Positions 42,985-56,889 are shown, numbered from the stretch's first letter. The stretch: 64,000 nucleotides of DNA from Mortierella sp. BCC40632 (GCA_011634665.1 WAEK01000027.1:1-64000); one strand, 5' to 3'. Numbers and translations are program-made. Notes: a model not told the origin generated them from the sequence alone.

Positions 42985-45900
42985 ACTTTGCTGATTTGTT
43001 GGTCGCTACACCTGCTGCCAAGTGTAGCTACTGATGGTCGCAGTCTCTGGGTTGAGCATCGATGTCAAAAGGTCCCAGATCTGGGGATTACTTCTCATTC
43101 GTTATTCCTTTTCCAAGAAAGTATCCTAAGACGTGAACGCTAACAGCCGCCTACCCTCTAATTGCAGTCCATCGCTCTCTCTCTCTCTTTTTTTTTTCTC
43201 AAAGGCATGTCCTTGCGGGTGTGGTGGAGTAGCTGAAAAGAGAGCTGGCTATCCATTTCTGCTGGCGAATACGTCCTCGCTTGTGGGAGGATGAAGGATG
43301 AACAGGTTCTCGGTCGCTTTTGTCCGCCTTTTCTCAACGACACTAGAGGTTTCTTTATTACTCCTTTTGATGTTCATTATCGTCCTTACACTATCCTTGA
43401 GAGACCCAGCAATGATTGCTAATTTCAAAATGATCCTGGGTCCCTGCAATGACGCTATTAGCGGCCTCCTGTCCATCTGGTACTTACAGTCAATAGCATA
43501 GTGCTAGATGTCACAGAATTCCAAGTCTATTATCCCGTGTCCAGCATCTGTGCCTGCTCTCCTGGGTCAATGATCTTTTGCCCATCGAATCGACTGAGAT
43601 AGCAAAGCATGAAGACCAGGACACTCAAGTGTCCTATAGAGAGAAAAAGAGAACTGTGCCCCAACAAGATCAGGGCCATTGGACCATATGTCACTTTCAC
43701 ACACATGCACAAAAGACACAAAAAAAAAAAAAAAGACTGGAGAATGACAAGAGGGGGTAAGGTATTGGGATTGTCTCCAATGCAACTGCAGAGTTAGAGA
43801 TGCTGTGAGTTGCTTCTATCCTTCACTCGTTTTTTCTTTCCCACTCCTACTCCCTACCCCCTCTTCTTCCTCTTCACCTTCATCCTTTTTTTTTTTTTCC
43901 CTTTCTAACCCCATTGGATTCCTCGCCAGTTTGCGAACCTCGGTCTTAGTAACAAACTCCAGAGCGGATCCCGTTTTTAGATTCTCCTTTACACGAGGTG
44001 GTGGGTGCAGAAATAAAAGCAGAAGCAGATAAAGAAAAGTGGTTAGGTTGAAAGGGTAGAGTTGCTTGCGACATGATTGTTGAGGACTAGAACGTGAGGC
44101 GTGGGACGATCGTGTCGAGAAAGCGAGGAGAGGAAGGGGAAAAGGAGAGAGGGCAAGGGCGATGTCAGAACAGTAAGGACAGACCACTGCCGCACTGGGG
44201 GAGTGTGCACATGATGACCCGGTCCTTGCGTTGCAGGATGTCTTCCAACTGCATGTGTATTAACGCTTTGGTACAAGCCAAATTACAACAACAATCATTG
44301 GTCACTGGATTGGACAGAGAGCGTTTTCACTGTACAAGCAGGTGTAAAACACCTCCAAGAAAGTGACCATTCCCACACTCGACGTATTACCACCAGCGAC
44401 AGCCCAGAGGAATTGGGCATGGGTTACTTCCCTCGACACCACTAATCTTTTTTACTAGAAACAGATAAGCAAAGAAAAGCTAGTGCTGTGAATGGCTGAC
44501 CTCTCCCCCTCCCACTTTATTTGCGTATGAGAAGATTCCTTCGTACTGGAAATCTAGTACCTTTTGGGTATGAGTGAAAGTATCGGCCAGAGCAATGGAG
44601 CCAGGGGCTGATGGAGAGTCCACAGCAACCAGTGATTGGGAGAGAATTCTCCGGGGAGGAAATCGACGAGCAAGAGGCAAAATACAGAGGCATGTACAAA
44701 CTATCCCTGGTCCTTCCAGAAGCTGAAGGCGACATCCAATCAGTCTTCCTCATCCCCGCTCCCCTTCTTCTTCCCCCCCCCCCCTTTGCTTCTGGATGCA
44801 ACAAGCATTTGTATCCGGCAGGAACGGATCTAGATGCTGAAAATGGCCTTTCCGTCAAAAGTCAGGCAACAAGCGTGACAGAGAGGGTTGTTACTTCAAG
44901 GCATGCAGCAAGGTCAATGCAGTTTCGCAAAAAGAAAGAGAAATCGCAACTTCTTGGAGAATTACGTCAGTTGAAGAGAGGCTGTAGCGGCTGCCCCAAG
45001 GAAACATTGGAAAATTCTGCTCCTATGGATGTGCTGTTCCCACAGTCCATTGTCCATATCTTTGGTCTGTAGAGAGGCAGGACCCGTCGTCGAAAATGCC
45101 TCAAATATCTTGTTGAGGACTAACAGGTTCACGGCCATAACCTATAGCCGCTAGCGCGATAGATTTCAGATACGTGGACATCTTTGGATCTTTGGCGTGG
45201 AGAGCTGGCAGAATAGGATTTGCTTGCAGTGGGATCAGGCAATCAGGTCCCAAGGCCAATTGAGGATATACCCGAGTCAAGAGAGAGACAATAATGGATA
45301 CAGACAAGAGGAAAGGAAGAGGTAGGCTGGAAACTGAAAAAAAAAAAAAAAAAAAAAAGATAGCAGCTCCATCCTTTCCCGCGACCCACTTTTCTCAGCT
45401 ATTGTCATGTTTTCAGGATTTATTCCTAGCACCTTTTCTGCTATCCAAGGGCCCAAACTATTATGACTCGGGAACTGAAGGTCTCTCTAAACTACGGCAC
45501 ATTCAGCCTTGGATCGAGAAAGATGTATTCTGGCATGGATTCTAGCCCGAGGACATTCATCCCGACACAACCCATGGGGCCAAAAGACTCTTTTGGTTCT
45601 ATTGAAAGTAAACGCTTGCAGATTTTGAACAAAGGACAAAACAATCTCTTGCCATGAGAGGGAAGAAAAGGACAATTAGCAAGTAAAAACAGGGGGTCAT
45701 GGCAAAAGATTCGATGAGAAATAAACAAAAAAAGATGCCTTTCATGCAGCTACTGTTTGTGTTCCATTCAGGTTGGTCAACAGAGATGAATGCGCATGGA
45801 GAGACTGAGAGAATGGACAGAGGCCATGACGATGAAGTTGATGACAACGATGATGAAGGTCCTCAGAGAGGGAGAACACGCATGCGTCGTTTTCGGGCAA

Positions 45901-46423
45901 ACCCTGAGGTGTGAGGTGTTTGTGTAGCGTGTGAAAAAAGGGACCAAGGTCCTGAGCAGGGTTTAGTGTCCGATTCTTTGGGGAAGAGGATTTCATGGCA
46001 GGCATTACGCGTGTATTGCTCATTCTCAGATTCTCAGGGCCAAAAAAACCCCCTTCCTGGCCCGTGGCTGCATATAGGGGCCAGCCGAGAAAGACACATA
46101 TACATTTGGAGTGGAGTTTTGGAGGAGACAAAGAGAGAAGAGCAAATGTCTATTCTTGGCTGATGCTGTGTTCGACATTCATGCCTCAGTTGATTCGCCT
46201 CAACTGAAGGTGGGCCCGTGCATCCGATGGGAACTTTTTGAGTTTGCAAAGGCATACCCAGCACTCTTTTCCTCTCTCTCCCCTATCCAACACATTGGCC
46301 AACGTTCTCTATCTCTCTGAATTGGGTAAGAAAGCTTTCTTTACTTTTTTTGCTGAAAGAAGCAATGGTATCGCTTTTTCATCGTCTTGTGAATGTGTGA
46401 AAAAAAAAATATCTACAGAAATT
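42985..46423. other. Intergenic region with weak coding hints
   Basis: It contains T and A tracts (43190, 43720, 43888, 45338-45358). A plus frame at 44611-45072 (153 codons, MESPQQPVIGREFSGEEIDE, then VTSRHAARSMQFRKKKEK) could be a small gene, but a poly-C run interrupts it and no domain is visible. Nothing else can be supported. Confidence 0.45.
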
Positions 46424-47047
46424 CTACTGCTCCCTAGGGGCAGCCTTCTTTTGCTTGGATCCACCACCCAGCAAACCGGCAAGTAGGAGACCAGCACCAG
46501 TAGCAAAGGCAGCAACCTGTGCGGCATCACCAAGGTGCTCCTTCCTAACCAACTTCTCGAAGCGTTTCTTGTGGTCCTCGTCAACAATGGAGACGCGCTC
46601 AGTCTCGGCAAAGGGGCCTTCCTCATCATCATCAGCGAGGGCATCGGGCTGGCGGATGGCGATACCCAAGACAAGGGCACCGTGCTCTCTGCCATGCTCG
46701 TTGAAGAGAGCGAAAGTACCCTGAAGCTTCTGGCCAGGAGCTTCTCGGACTTGGCGCAAGGGAATGGCAGTAAAGGCAATTGGCTCATCGACGCCGGTCT
46801 CTTGATCCATCACCTCAATATAGAGGTGGAGGGCATCAGGGTGGACGCCCTTAAGGTGGAGCTGCTGGTTCCAGGCGGGGTTACGACCCTTCTTGGCAAC
46901 CTCGGTCTTGGCGCCCTTCTTGACTTCGTCGCTCTCGAGGCTGTTGGTGAAGGCAAAGACATAGGGATCATTGTCGCCAAACTTGTCAACATCTTCGAGC
47001 TTGACAGCGCGGAAAACGTCGATATCGATGTGCTGTTCGCCGTACAT
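46424..47047 (-). CDS. C2-domain protein
   Basis: The best start is the ATG at 47047 (MYGEQHIDIDVFRAVKLEDV), giving 207 residues. An upstream in-frame start exists at 47137 but adds a Ser/Leu-rich stretch typical of leader DNA. Residues 1 to about 130 form a C2 domain: KLEDVDKFGDNDPYVFAF is the first calcium loop, GRNPAWNQQLHL the conserved mid-segment, and MDQETGVDEPIAF the third loop. An acidic linker (ADDDEEGP) follows. Near the C-terminus AAQVAAFATGAGLLLAGLLGG is a Gly/Ala-rich hydrophobic helix, followed by a basic tail. C2 domains bind phospholipids, often with calcium, so a peripheral membrane role is likely. The exact function is unknown. Confidence 0.85.
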   Translation of the reverse strand: MYGEQHIDIDVFRAVKLEDVDKFGDNDPYVFAFTNSLESDEVKKGAKTEVAKKGRNPAWNQQLHLKGVHPDALHLYIEVMDQETGVDEPIAFTAIPLRQVREAPGQKLQGTFALFNEHGREHGALVLGIAIRQPDALADDDEEGPFAETERVSIVDEDHKKRFEKLVRKEHLGDAAQVAAFATGAGLLLAGLLGGGSKQKKAAPREQ

Positions 47048-47140
47048 GGTGAGGGTGATGAGAATGTGTCTTGAAGGGAGTGTGGAAGAGAGGTTTGTGA
47101 AGGAGAGGTCTGATGAAAGTAAAGAGGCTAACACCATGAA

Positions 47141-47148
47141 CTTTTATA
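47141..47148 (-). promoter_or_regulatory. TATA box of the C2-domain gene
   Basis: TATAAAAG on the minus strand, about 95 bp upstream of the chosen ATG. This supports the start at 47047 and makes the longer N-terminus less likely. Confidence 0.55.
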
Positions 47149-47159
47149 CTGTTTGCTGG

Positions 47160-48233
47160 ATGTAGATGCCCTTAAGGATAGTGGTCACGACATGAAGGAG
47201 ATGTATCCAAGCAATGCGATGGAAAGCACCTCACAGCCAATGCTGAAAAAAAAGTACCCGATCCAAAAAAAAAAAAAAAAAAAAAAAAAATGTATATTAG
47301 CGACTGCCCTGGGGGGCTCCACTCGCTATTACTTTCTTGTACGCGTCTCTCTCTCTTGGTCCCAAAGGCTGGACACGAGTCCGCAGATGCCTGTGCAATG
47401 ATTGGTCCCAGGAGGATTACTAAAGATCTCGCATCCTACTGGAGACCCTCATGCCTGAACAAGGTGGGTTGAAAAACAGGGGCTGGCTCTACATGTACCT
47501 GTAGTCTCGCAAAGTATAGGTACGGGTATTCACGGTTGTTGGTTGGGGCCTTCCCCTCCTTTTTTTTTTTTGCACACACGACTAAGGTGTTGGTCTCGTT
47601 CTGTTCACCTTTCTTCAGCGGCCCTCCCAATGGCAGAGCTGCCACTGGTCTCTTTACTGGCTTCTTTGCGCCTTTACTTGTCCTGTATGAATTGACAGTG
47701 ACATATTCAGAGCCAGGCATAGAGAAGGTCACCTTCTGGAGATGTTAACTCATGCTTCCAGGGGCTTGACATCCGCGGTAATGCGTCCAGTCCAGACCCT
47801 TTGTCCCGAGTACTTTGTCCCGAGTGCTTTGTCCAGAGCACTTTGTCCAGTATGCCTGTGTTCTCCATACTCCTGTCTCTGTTCATCTCCATTCGCCTGC
47901 CTCTTTCTACATAATCCGCCGTGAGGCTCTTAAAGTGACTGTCGCGATCGGATTGGACGCGACCATCAGTACAGCTTTCGATCCAGGCTATAGGCTATTG
48001 AAAATAGCGAAGAGGAAGGACATCAAGCGACAATATGAAGAGTCGTTCTTCAGCGAGTCAAACAGAGAGTGATATCTGCAGAGAGAATGGTATCCAAGGA
48101 AAGGACAAAGTGGCAACGAACGACGCGACAACAAGGAGCAGACAAAAACAGAGAAGGTTTATTCTTTATTCTTTTTTAGCGTCAAGGAAAGACGCAGGTA
48201 GAGCGTGTGAGGAGGTGCTAAACCAAGCTAAGG

Positions 48234-48291
<58 letters not shown>

Positions 48292-50386
48292 ACTTAGAGA
48301 AAGACTTACCTCATTCCATCCTCTTCACCTTCATCTTCAACATCTACATCAGACCGTGAGAATAGTTCTGGAGAGAAGGAATGTAGAAGGCACAGAAGAA
48401 GCAAAAGGGTTTGTGTCGAAAGAAAGAGGAGGAAAGAGAGAAAGAGAAAAAGACCATGTGTGCGTGCGTGTGCGTGTCTGCGCTGGTCAGGTTGGTCCAC
48501 TCGTCCTCCTTTCCCTTTCTTTTCTTTGGACTGGACGGGAACCAACCGACTGACCAGTTGCAGGACACACGTGCCTGTTTCCATGACATTGGCGAGGAAG
48601 ACATCCAGCTCTCGCACCCATCTCCTCTCTCTCTCTCTCTCCTCACATGGCTGTTGCAGGGAGGAGCCAAGTCGAGTCTACTGGATTGAATCTTTTTTTT
48701 TTTTTTTTTTTTTCTTTTTTTTCTCATCCCTACCCCTCGATGGGATAGGATGGACATTGCCTTGTCTTCTAGTCCTTCTATCTTTCTTTCCACTTGAATC
48801 GCCGCCTCTTGTAAAACCCAAAAAGGCAATGTCCCTGACTTGCCCAGCCTGCTGGAGGTTTTCTCATCTTGAAATTAAAACGACCATTGCTGCTTTCGTA
48901 TTGCTGTCACACTAGCACACCCCCTCGACATCCTGCTCCTGTTACGAATGCTGGACGCTCATTTGCAGCAGGGAGTGGTGCATGGCGATGAACAACAAGT
49001 TTGCATTAAGAAGGACAGACAGGCTCTGGAGATGCTTGAAGGGACCTTTTCTGGTTAATTTTTTTTCAATTTTTTTTCGGTGACGTAAGTGATACGTCCG
49101 TCCGGCCGTGGTGGTGAGTGTCGTGGCGCGTATGGAGGTGGTTGGATGGAAAGGGTGGAGATATGGAGATTGTTGATTGAGATTGTAAGAGTGAGAGAGC
49201 GAGTGAGAGAGTGAGTGAGAAAGAGAAAGAGAGAGCGGGAGTGAGAGAGAGAGAGTGGAGAGAATGAAAAAAAAAGATTGGATTGGGAGTAGAGTAGATG
49301 GGATGAGATGGGATGGGATGGGATGGGATGGGACGAGCTGGAAAACCTTTTGCTCCTTTTGCTTCTCTTGCCTTTTTTGCTTCTCTCTTTCATCATCTTA
49401 ATCCTTTCTCTCCACTCCACTCATCCTTGCTTCGCTTGCTCTCGTCTACATCTCACACATCTATTCCCTGGTCTCCATCTCTGTGCACTACCATCCTTTC
49501 CTACAACAACATCAACAACAAAGGTACCCCTTGGTCACCCACTCTTGTTTACAATGTCTTGTGGGGGGTCCCATCTTGGCGAGCTTTTTTTTTTTTTTTT
49601 TTTTTTTTTCTTTACCCGGCCATATCTGGCCCACACCATTGAAACCATGCTCCGATCCCCCACTTTTTTCTTCTTTGGCCCTGGCCTCCTTTTGTTCTCT
49701 CTCTCTTGACTTTCCTCTACTCTCAACAGCATCCCTTCTTTACCACCTCTGCTCTCGTGCGAGTTCCTACGCGTTGCTCCGCAGCGTGTGTGTCCGTCTC
49801 TTTGCGGGGTTTTGTGTCCCCGCTTGTTTGTTGCCTGTGCCTGGGCCAGGCCGTGGGTGATCGTGCAGGGCAGGGCACGGAGCAGGAGATGGAGAGAGAA
49901 AGCGCGTAAAGCGAGTGAGGAGTGAATGAGGATGCACACAATGTCGGGTGATGAGACGGCGATGTTAGGCCCCCAGTTGTCCATCATCCTCATCCTTCTC
50001 ATCTCGATACCATTTTAAAGCGAGAGCAACGCGCGAGCACTGACGGAGTATTTCTCTCCTTCCGCGGGTTGTGGTTGGTTTCCATCCTTTTCTCTCTCAC
50101 ATATACGGCTGTGCCATCGTCCGAACAGCTCTCAAACGGCTCTCTTTCCATAGTCTTGTGATGGTGTGCTCATGGGGGACAGTGGGGAGCGCCCTGTGGA
50201 TGAAGAATCGGTCGCTAATGCTCCATCTGTTGTCTACCTGTCTTTTGTTCAATGTCAAACCACTAGAGTCATTCGTGGTCTAGAAATCCTAGGCACTGCT
50301 TACGATATCTATCCATTTGAATATACCGTTCGCCCTTTCCCGCTTCTTTCTCTCTCTCAACCTGTAGAAAGACCACCACGACTATT
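47160..50386. other. Intergenic region rich in simple repeats
   Basis: A tract at 47264-47290, GA microsatellite at 48237-48290, T tract at 48690-48715, GA-rich run at 49190-49260, GATGG pentamers at 49300-49335, and T tract at 49586-49610. CT-rich DNA from 50310 probably forms the promoter and leader of the PP2A gene. Open frames here follow base composition. No gene is supported. Confidence 0.55.
48237..48290. repeat. GA microsatellite
   Basis: An almost perfect run of about 27 GA dinucleotides with one AAG interruption. Confidence 0.95.
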
Positions 50387-52118
<1,732 letters not shown>

Positions 52119-54442
52119 TCTTGTATATTTCTCCTTTTATCTTCGGTATGTGGGCCATCAACGCAATTGATGCAGTGAGCTTGCCAACAATGTCTTCACG
52201 ACACAGAAACTTATTCGTTCTTTACTTTTCTTTCGCATGTAAAGACAATTTACCCCGCTAAACGGACAAGCATCCGGACTGCCTCTTCTACCCTACCCTC
52301 TTCCTACAAGTCCATTCTTCATCAAACTCTTTTTACGGAAACAACACCATGTCAGGCTCCCCTCTTTCCCCATCTCTTTTTCTTGGACAAATGCTCCACT
52401 TTTGGCATAAAAAAAAATGAAAAGGAGCATGTATGCTCTATTTAGTTTCTAATTCGTGGGCAATACACACTCGTACGATAGAGACCAATGTTGCTATTTA
52501 TTTGCATGAAATAGGCATGCAGAGATTTGCTGGGCATTGAGATACTGGTGCTTCTGGAAACACTCTTTTCGCGTACTTAAAAGAAAGATGCATCTACCCA
52601 AACTCTGTAAAATCGCCCTAGATCCCCCATACTCTACCCTAGGAAGCTCTCGCAAGAAAGTTCATGAGAGATCTAGAAGACCTTCCTCTCCCTCCCTCCC
52701 CCCTCCCTCAATACACACACACACACACGCACACATCGTGTACATTCTTGACCGACACCATCTCAAATCATAAGACTACATGAGCGGCCAATACAAATCA
52801 ACGCAACAGGTCTCTTCTATTTTTTTTTAGAGGCAGTCATCAGCGTGTATTCAGTGCTGGCATTTTCACACACGTCTGTTCTCTACCAGTAGTGATTTTG
52901 GTGAAGGAAAACTGCCTGTTTTTTTTTTTTTTTTTAAGACCCGCTACACAATGCGAATGGGTAATCGCCTTGACAAAGCGGCAAAAGCCAAGGAGCTCGA
53001 TAGGCCTAGGCAAACATCTATGAGAACCGTACTAAGATATAGGGACCACAGCCAAACAGGGCAGCGGTAGCGAATGACGATGGGCATGTCAATAGAGGAA
53101 TTGTGATGTTTGGTGGGAAGCGACCCAATTGCTTTTTAGAAATGAAACATTGGGATAAGGACTTGAAATTTTCTAAAAGTAGAAAGTACTTATTTGGCTG
53201 CCCAGAAGAGAGGAGAATACGCGTTCCACGATTATTATACAGAGAATAGTTCTCTCTCTCCCTCTCTAGGCTATGGACTGTTCAGAGCTTGTAGTGATAC
53301 CCCCCGACTTATGCTTAAAAGAAAAAAAAAAAAAAAGAAAAAAAAATATAAGGACATGTCAAATATGTTTTGGATTACTATCTTTTCGTCACTTTGTAGT
53401 ATTATGAGGGACACCGAACGAAGAGAAGACCGCAAGGTACGGTAAAATGTTATGCCCAAAGCAAAAACAGCCCAGGCATTTCATAGGAAGCAGATATCAT
53501 GGGACTGGGAGTGTGGTTCGTTGGCGCGCAAGTACGGAGGAAGGTATGAAAATACTTTCAAACACAAGTTTACAGTTAAGGAGGAGGCGAGGATGCCGTC
53601 GTGGCTAGAGAGATTCAAGAGTGTGGGAAACCTTTGAGGGGACAAGCAACCACGAGTGTAGGTTGTGAAAGGACGTAGTAGAATGCTGTTTATTGATTTG
53701 AGAGAAAATGCGCATGAATTAAAGTCCAAGGCAGAGAGAGGTGGGACTAGGAGTCATCTGCACTAGACGGTATCACACAAGAGTGTAGCGCTATATATGA
53801 GCAAAACTATTGGAAGCACCAACATTTCAGATGGATGGGCATAAAGGAAGGAGGAATATGCAACGGAATAGCAGTAAATAGTGGCGTAGACTACACGCAG
53901 TGGTTCTGGCCGAGAAAGAAAACCACATTCGTGCACCTGCATGAAAGGAGCCTTGAACTTTTTTTTTGGTAGCTTCTCCCTTTTCGTCAGATGGCGTGTT
54001 AAGAGATATTCCGGGCCTATATGACCTTTTGCCTATATCACATCTGCTTGTGTGCGGATGAAGGCTCGGGAGTGTAAGCCGTTGTGTTGCGCATTGTGTT
54101 TTCACTCGCATTGACACTATTCCAAAAGGGCTCGTATGCTAGACTACAGGCAATCCCTTGCTCCAGCCCATTCTCGCGTGCACAAGGTGGTCTGTGAAAG
54201 CATGGATCGGGGCCTGGGCATAATTACATTATCAGAAAAGGCACATCATATAAATATGCTACTTTTCTCAAAGAAGCTTTCACTGAACCACCCACTTACA
54301 CCTCACACAGTAAGATATTGAAGATGAGAATCCCAATCCTGAGTATGTCTCTTCTTTCACATGACTCAATCATTGATCCAAACTCAACAACTCTACCATA
54401 TCCCTATGTTTCCTATCCTTCTTTTTAGTCCACACAACAAGA
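52119..54442. other. Intergenic region between the PP2A and QueA-like genes
   Basis: It includes a CA-rich microsatellite (52713-52735), a T tract (52917-52936), an A-rich run (53323-53350) and a minus frame of no evident meaning (53827-54117). The 50 bp before 54443 (TATGTTTCCTATCC and CTTTTTAGTCCACACAACAAGA) may be the promoter of the QueA-like gene. No gene was seen. Confidence 0.5.
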
Positions 54443-55507
54443 ATGAAGACAGCCGAATTCGAGTTCTGCACTGACACGAGGAGTATCCCAAATGATCCTC
54501 TGGAGTTGCGTGGCAAGTCCCGTGAGAGTGGAAGGATGGTCGTGCTCGATCGTTCCGAAAACGCAATAACACACACGATGTTCCCAACAATCCACGACTA
54601 CTTCCGCCCTGGGGATCTTTTAGTGCTGAATGACAGCTACATCATGGCAAACACCTTGTGGTTCAAACATGGTAATGAACGCATGCGAGTGAGTCTGTGC
54701 GGTCACGAGCCCGAGGGAACTAGCCTTGTTATGATCATGTCTGATGTAAAATCATGGGCAGGACTCACTCTGGTGTCCACAGACAACAATCAGTTTTCCT
54801 GCGTCATACTCGCGCCAGTGTCCAATAATCTCTGGAGAGCCAAGTTCGAGCCGTTCGAAGAACTGGTGCCAACGCTCGATCGATTCGGCCACAGGTTTGA
54901 TGATACAATTGAGCTCAATCAGACACATTGGAGTACCAAACCTGAAGCTTACCGATCCGTGTATGCCAAGAAACCTGGTTCTTTGGACATCCCCTCGGCA
55001 GGTCTTCATTTCTCTACCGATCTGCTAGCTATGATTGCGTCCAAGGGTGTGGAGATTGCGTATGTCACCTTACATGTTGGGACCACCGAGACCTTGGCCG
55101 TTCGTCATATCAGTGCAGAGGAGATCGAGAACCACAAGGTCTCATCTGAATACTTTGAGGTCGGAGATGAGGCAGCAGCTCAACTCAATAGAGCCCTAGC
55201 TGAAGGACGCCGTATCATTGCTGTTGGCACAACAGTCATGAGGACTCTCGAGTCTCTATTGGCCAACAAGGAGCGTAATGCTACTATTCAAGCCAAAGCT
55301 GGGTGGACGGATCTTTATATCTATCCTGGGTTTGAGTTCAAAGTGGTAGGAGGGCTACTCACTAACCTCCACCAGCCCCGATCCAGCCATATTGTGCTCA
55401 CGGCAGCATTTGCAGGAAAGGATATTGTGATGCGAAGCTACGACGAGATGATCAAGAAAGGAGGATACGAATTTGACATGTTTGGCGACAGCATGCTGAT
55501 CGTTTAG
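54443..55507 (+). CDS. QueA-like S-adenosylmethionine:tRNA ribosyltransferase-isomerase
   Basis: An intronless 354-residue frame, close to the length of bacterial QueA. In bacteria QueA moves the ribosyl part of S-adenosylmethionine onto preQ1 in tRNA to make epoxyqueuosine. The signatures appear in the right order: GDLLVLNDSYIM (about 57-68), VYAKKPGS then SAGLHFS (about 173-190), LHVGTTET (about 209-216), HKVSSEYFEV (about 231-240), GRRIIAVGTTVMRTLES (about 255-271), YIYPGFEFKVVGGLLTNLH (about 294-312) and the terminal FGDSMLIV. Fungi are not known to make queuosine from scratch, so this suggests a gene acquired from bacteria. PP2A and a MYND gene flank it, so it is not a stray bacterial contig. 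Whether it acts on tRNA or on another substrate is unknown. HVGTTET replaces the usual HVGAGTF box, which favours a diverged role. Confidence 0.88.
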   Translation: MKTAEFEFCTDTRSIPNDPLELRGKSRESGRMVVLDRSENAITHTMFPTIHDYFRPGDLLVLNDSYIMANTLWFKHGNERMRVSLCGHEPEGTSLVMIMSDVKSWAGLTLVSTDNNQFSCVILAPVSNNLWRAKFEPFEELVPTLDRFGHRFDDTIELNQTHWSTKPEAYRSVYAKKPGSLDIPSAGLHFSTDLLAMIASKGVEIAYVTLHVGTTETLAVRHISAEEIENHKVSSEYFEVGDEAAAQLNRALAEGRRIIAVGTTVMRTLESLLANKERNATIQAKAGWTDLYIYPGFEFKVVGGLLTNLHQPRSSHIVLTAAFAGKDIVMRSYDEMIKKGGYEFDMFGDSMLIV

Positions 55508-55639
55508 ACAGCAATACTTTCACAACTCTGTAGTTCCTTTCCTCTCATTTTTGTTGCAGAAATAGTTGGACGTTTGGTCATCTACAATTTGACAGATTAA
55601 ACCATCAATCATTATTTTTAACTGAAGTGTCTTCAAAGC

Positions 55640-56040
55640 TAGTATAAGGGGGACTCTTCATTATCTGGCCAAAGTATGGGATCCCCAGCTTCGACACGGA
55701 TCAAACTGCTAGGTTGAACATCTGGTCAGGGCTTTGGCGTAAGCTTGGATATGCCCTCACTACGTCGTCACAAATCTCTTTCAAAAGTGAGCTATTCTTT
55801 CATTTCATACTCTTGTCAATCTACCCGGCCTCTTCCAGATAGTCGAATATGAAACCTTTTCCAAAGCAAAAGAGGCTGTTAGTTTATTGTTGGATGGATT
55901 GTCAACACGTAGAGCTCCAAGGTATCTAGGCCTTTCCCCAACTGCTGCCTACAGAGTTTACGGGGACAACCCCGATATGATCCTGATTAACCTAGTCGCT
56001 CAAATCAAGAGAGGGCGCAATAGTCTACTAAGCCTCTTCA
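55640..56040 (+). mobile_element. Truncated Tc1/mariner remnant with helix-turn-helix piece
   Basis: A plus-strand frame reads KEAVSLLLDGLSTRRAPRYL then SPTAAYRVYGDN, which resembles the N-terminal DNA-binding domain of Tc1-type transposases. About 200 bp upstream, AGTATAAGGGGGACTCTTCATTATCTGGCC may be a terminal repeat. No right end or catalytic domain is present. It ends about 80 bp before the MYND gene. Confidence 0.5.
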
Positions 56041-56121
56041 CATCCATGCCATATGAATTGAGATTTTCTCTCCAGACTATGAATTCTGCACTTTCTCCTT
56101 TTGCACCTCTCGAAAAAAAAA

Positions 56122-56889
56122 ATGGCTGGCATCCAAAAGTGCGCCAAGTGCTCCAAGACAACAGGCGAGAACGGAAATGCCTTGAAGAGATGCGCAAAGT
56201 GCCAAACCATCCTCTACTGTTCCCGCGCCTGCCAAAACTCAGATTGGAAGACTCACAAGAAGAGTTGTGGACTCTCTGCAGGGATCGTTGATCCCATCGC
56301 CACCTCCACACCCAAAGGAACCTTCAAAGGCATCTCAGGCCCGCCTCTCGCCCCCAAGGGTCTCGAAAGCACGATCAGCAAGCCATTCACGCAGCTCCAC
56401 AATAAGACTTGGCTTCATAATCGCTCCGAAAAGGATGTGTTCCAACTGCTGGTTGATTGCTTCCGACTCAAGCTGGAAGATGATTACAAGTTTGAGGGAG
56501 ATGCGCCTGCCGATAGTCTGTACAGTGGCGATTGCGCCGATAGTCGGATCCCGTTTCGAGAGTTTTTGAAGACAGCAGAGAAGAGAGAGGGTCTTTTACC
56601 TCCTTGGTGGAAGACGACAGAAGGCGCGACCAAATTGGACGAGTGTGTCGCGTTTGGACTTGCGGATAGCTGGGCCAACTTGAGCTTCTCAATCGAGAAG
56701 GGAGATTTGATTAATCATTACAGTGACGGCAACATGCCCATGCAATTGCGCATCTTGAGAGAGCAGATTACAGGACGTGGACCAATGGGCCAGAGTGGCT
56801 CAGAGATGCTGCGCATGCAAATGTCGAGAGAAGGAGGCGGCGAGAATCGATTCATGACCACACTCGATATGTCCAGCCTTGTTAGGTAG
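56122..56889 (+). CDS. MYND-type zinc finger protein
   Basis: A single exon of 255 residues. The MYND finger occupies residues about 6-49: C-x2-C (QKCAKCSK), C-x2-C (KRCAKCQT), YCSRAC, then H-x3-C (WKTHKKSC). These eight Cys/His residues bind two zinc ions and usually mediate protein contacts. The rest (PPWWKTTEGATKLDECVAFG, DLINHYSDGNMPMQLRILREQI) resembles the C-terminal domain seen in many fungal MYND proteins of unknown role. No SET domain is present, so it is not a SMYD methyltransferase. The ATG follows an A-rich leader. A transposon relic lies just upstream and may affect its promoter. Confidence 0.9.
   Translation: MAGIQKCAKCSKTTGENGNALKRCAKCQTILYCSRACQNSDWKTHKKSCGLSAGIVDPIATSTPKGTFKGISGPPLAPKGLESTISKPFTQLHNKTWLHNRSEKDVFQLLVDCFRLKLEDDYKFEGDAPADSLYSGDCADSRIPFREFLKTAEKREGLLPPWWKTTEGATKLDECVAFGLADSWANLSFSIEKGDLINHYSDGNMPMQLRILREQITGRGPMGQSGSEMLRMQMSREGGGENRFMTTLDMSSLVR

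Noticed and set aside
47048..47137. N-terminal extension of the C2-domain protein
   Set aside because: It is Ser/Leu-rich, overlaps the expected leader just downstream of a TATA box, and the C2 domain begins right after the internal Met.
48238..48553. Arg/Glu-repeat frame in the GA microsatellite
   Set aside because: It comes from a dinucleotide repeat and has no start context or domain.
54443..55507. QueA-like gene as bacterial contamination
   Set aside because: It lies in one continuous sequence between an intron-containing PP2A gene and a fungal MYND gene.
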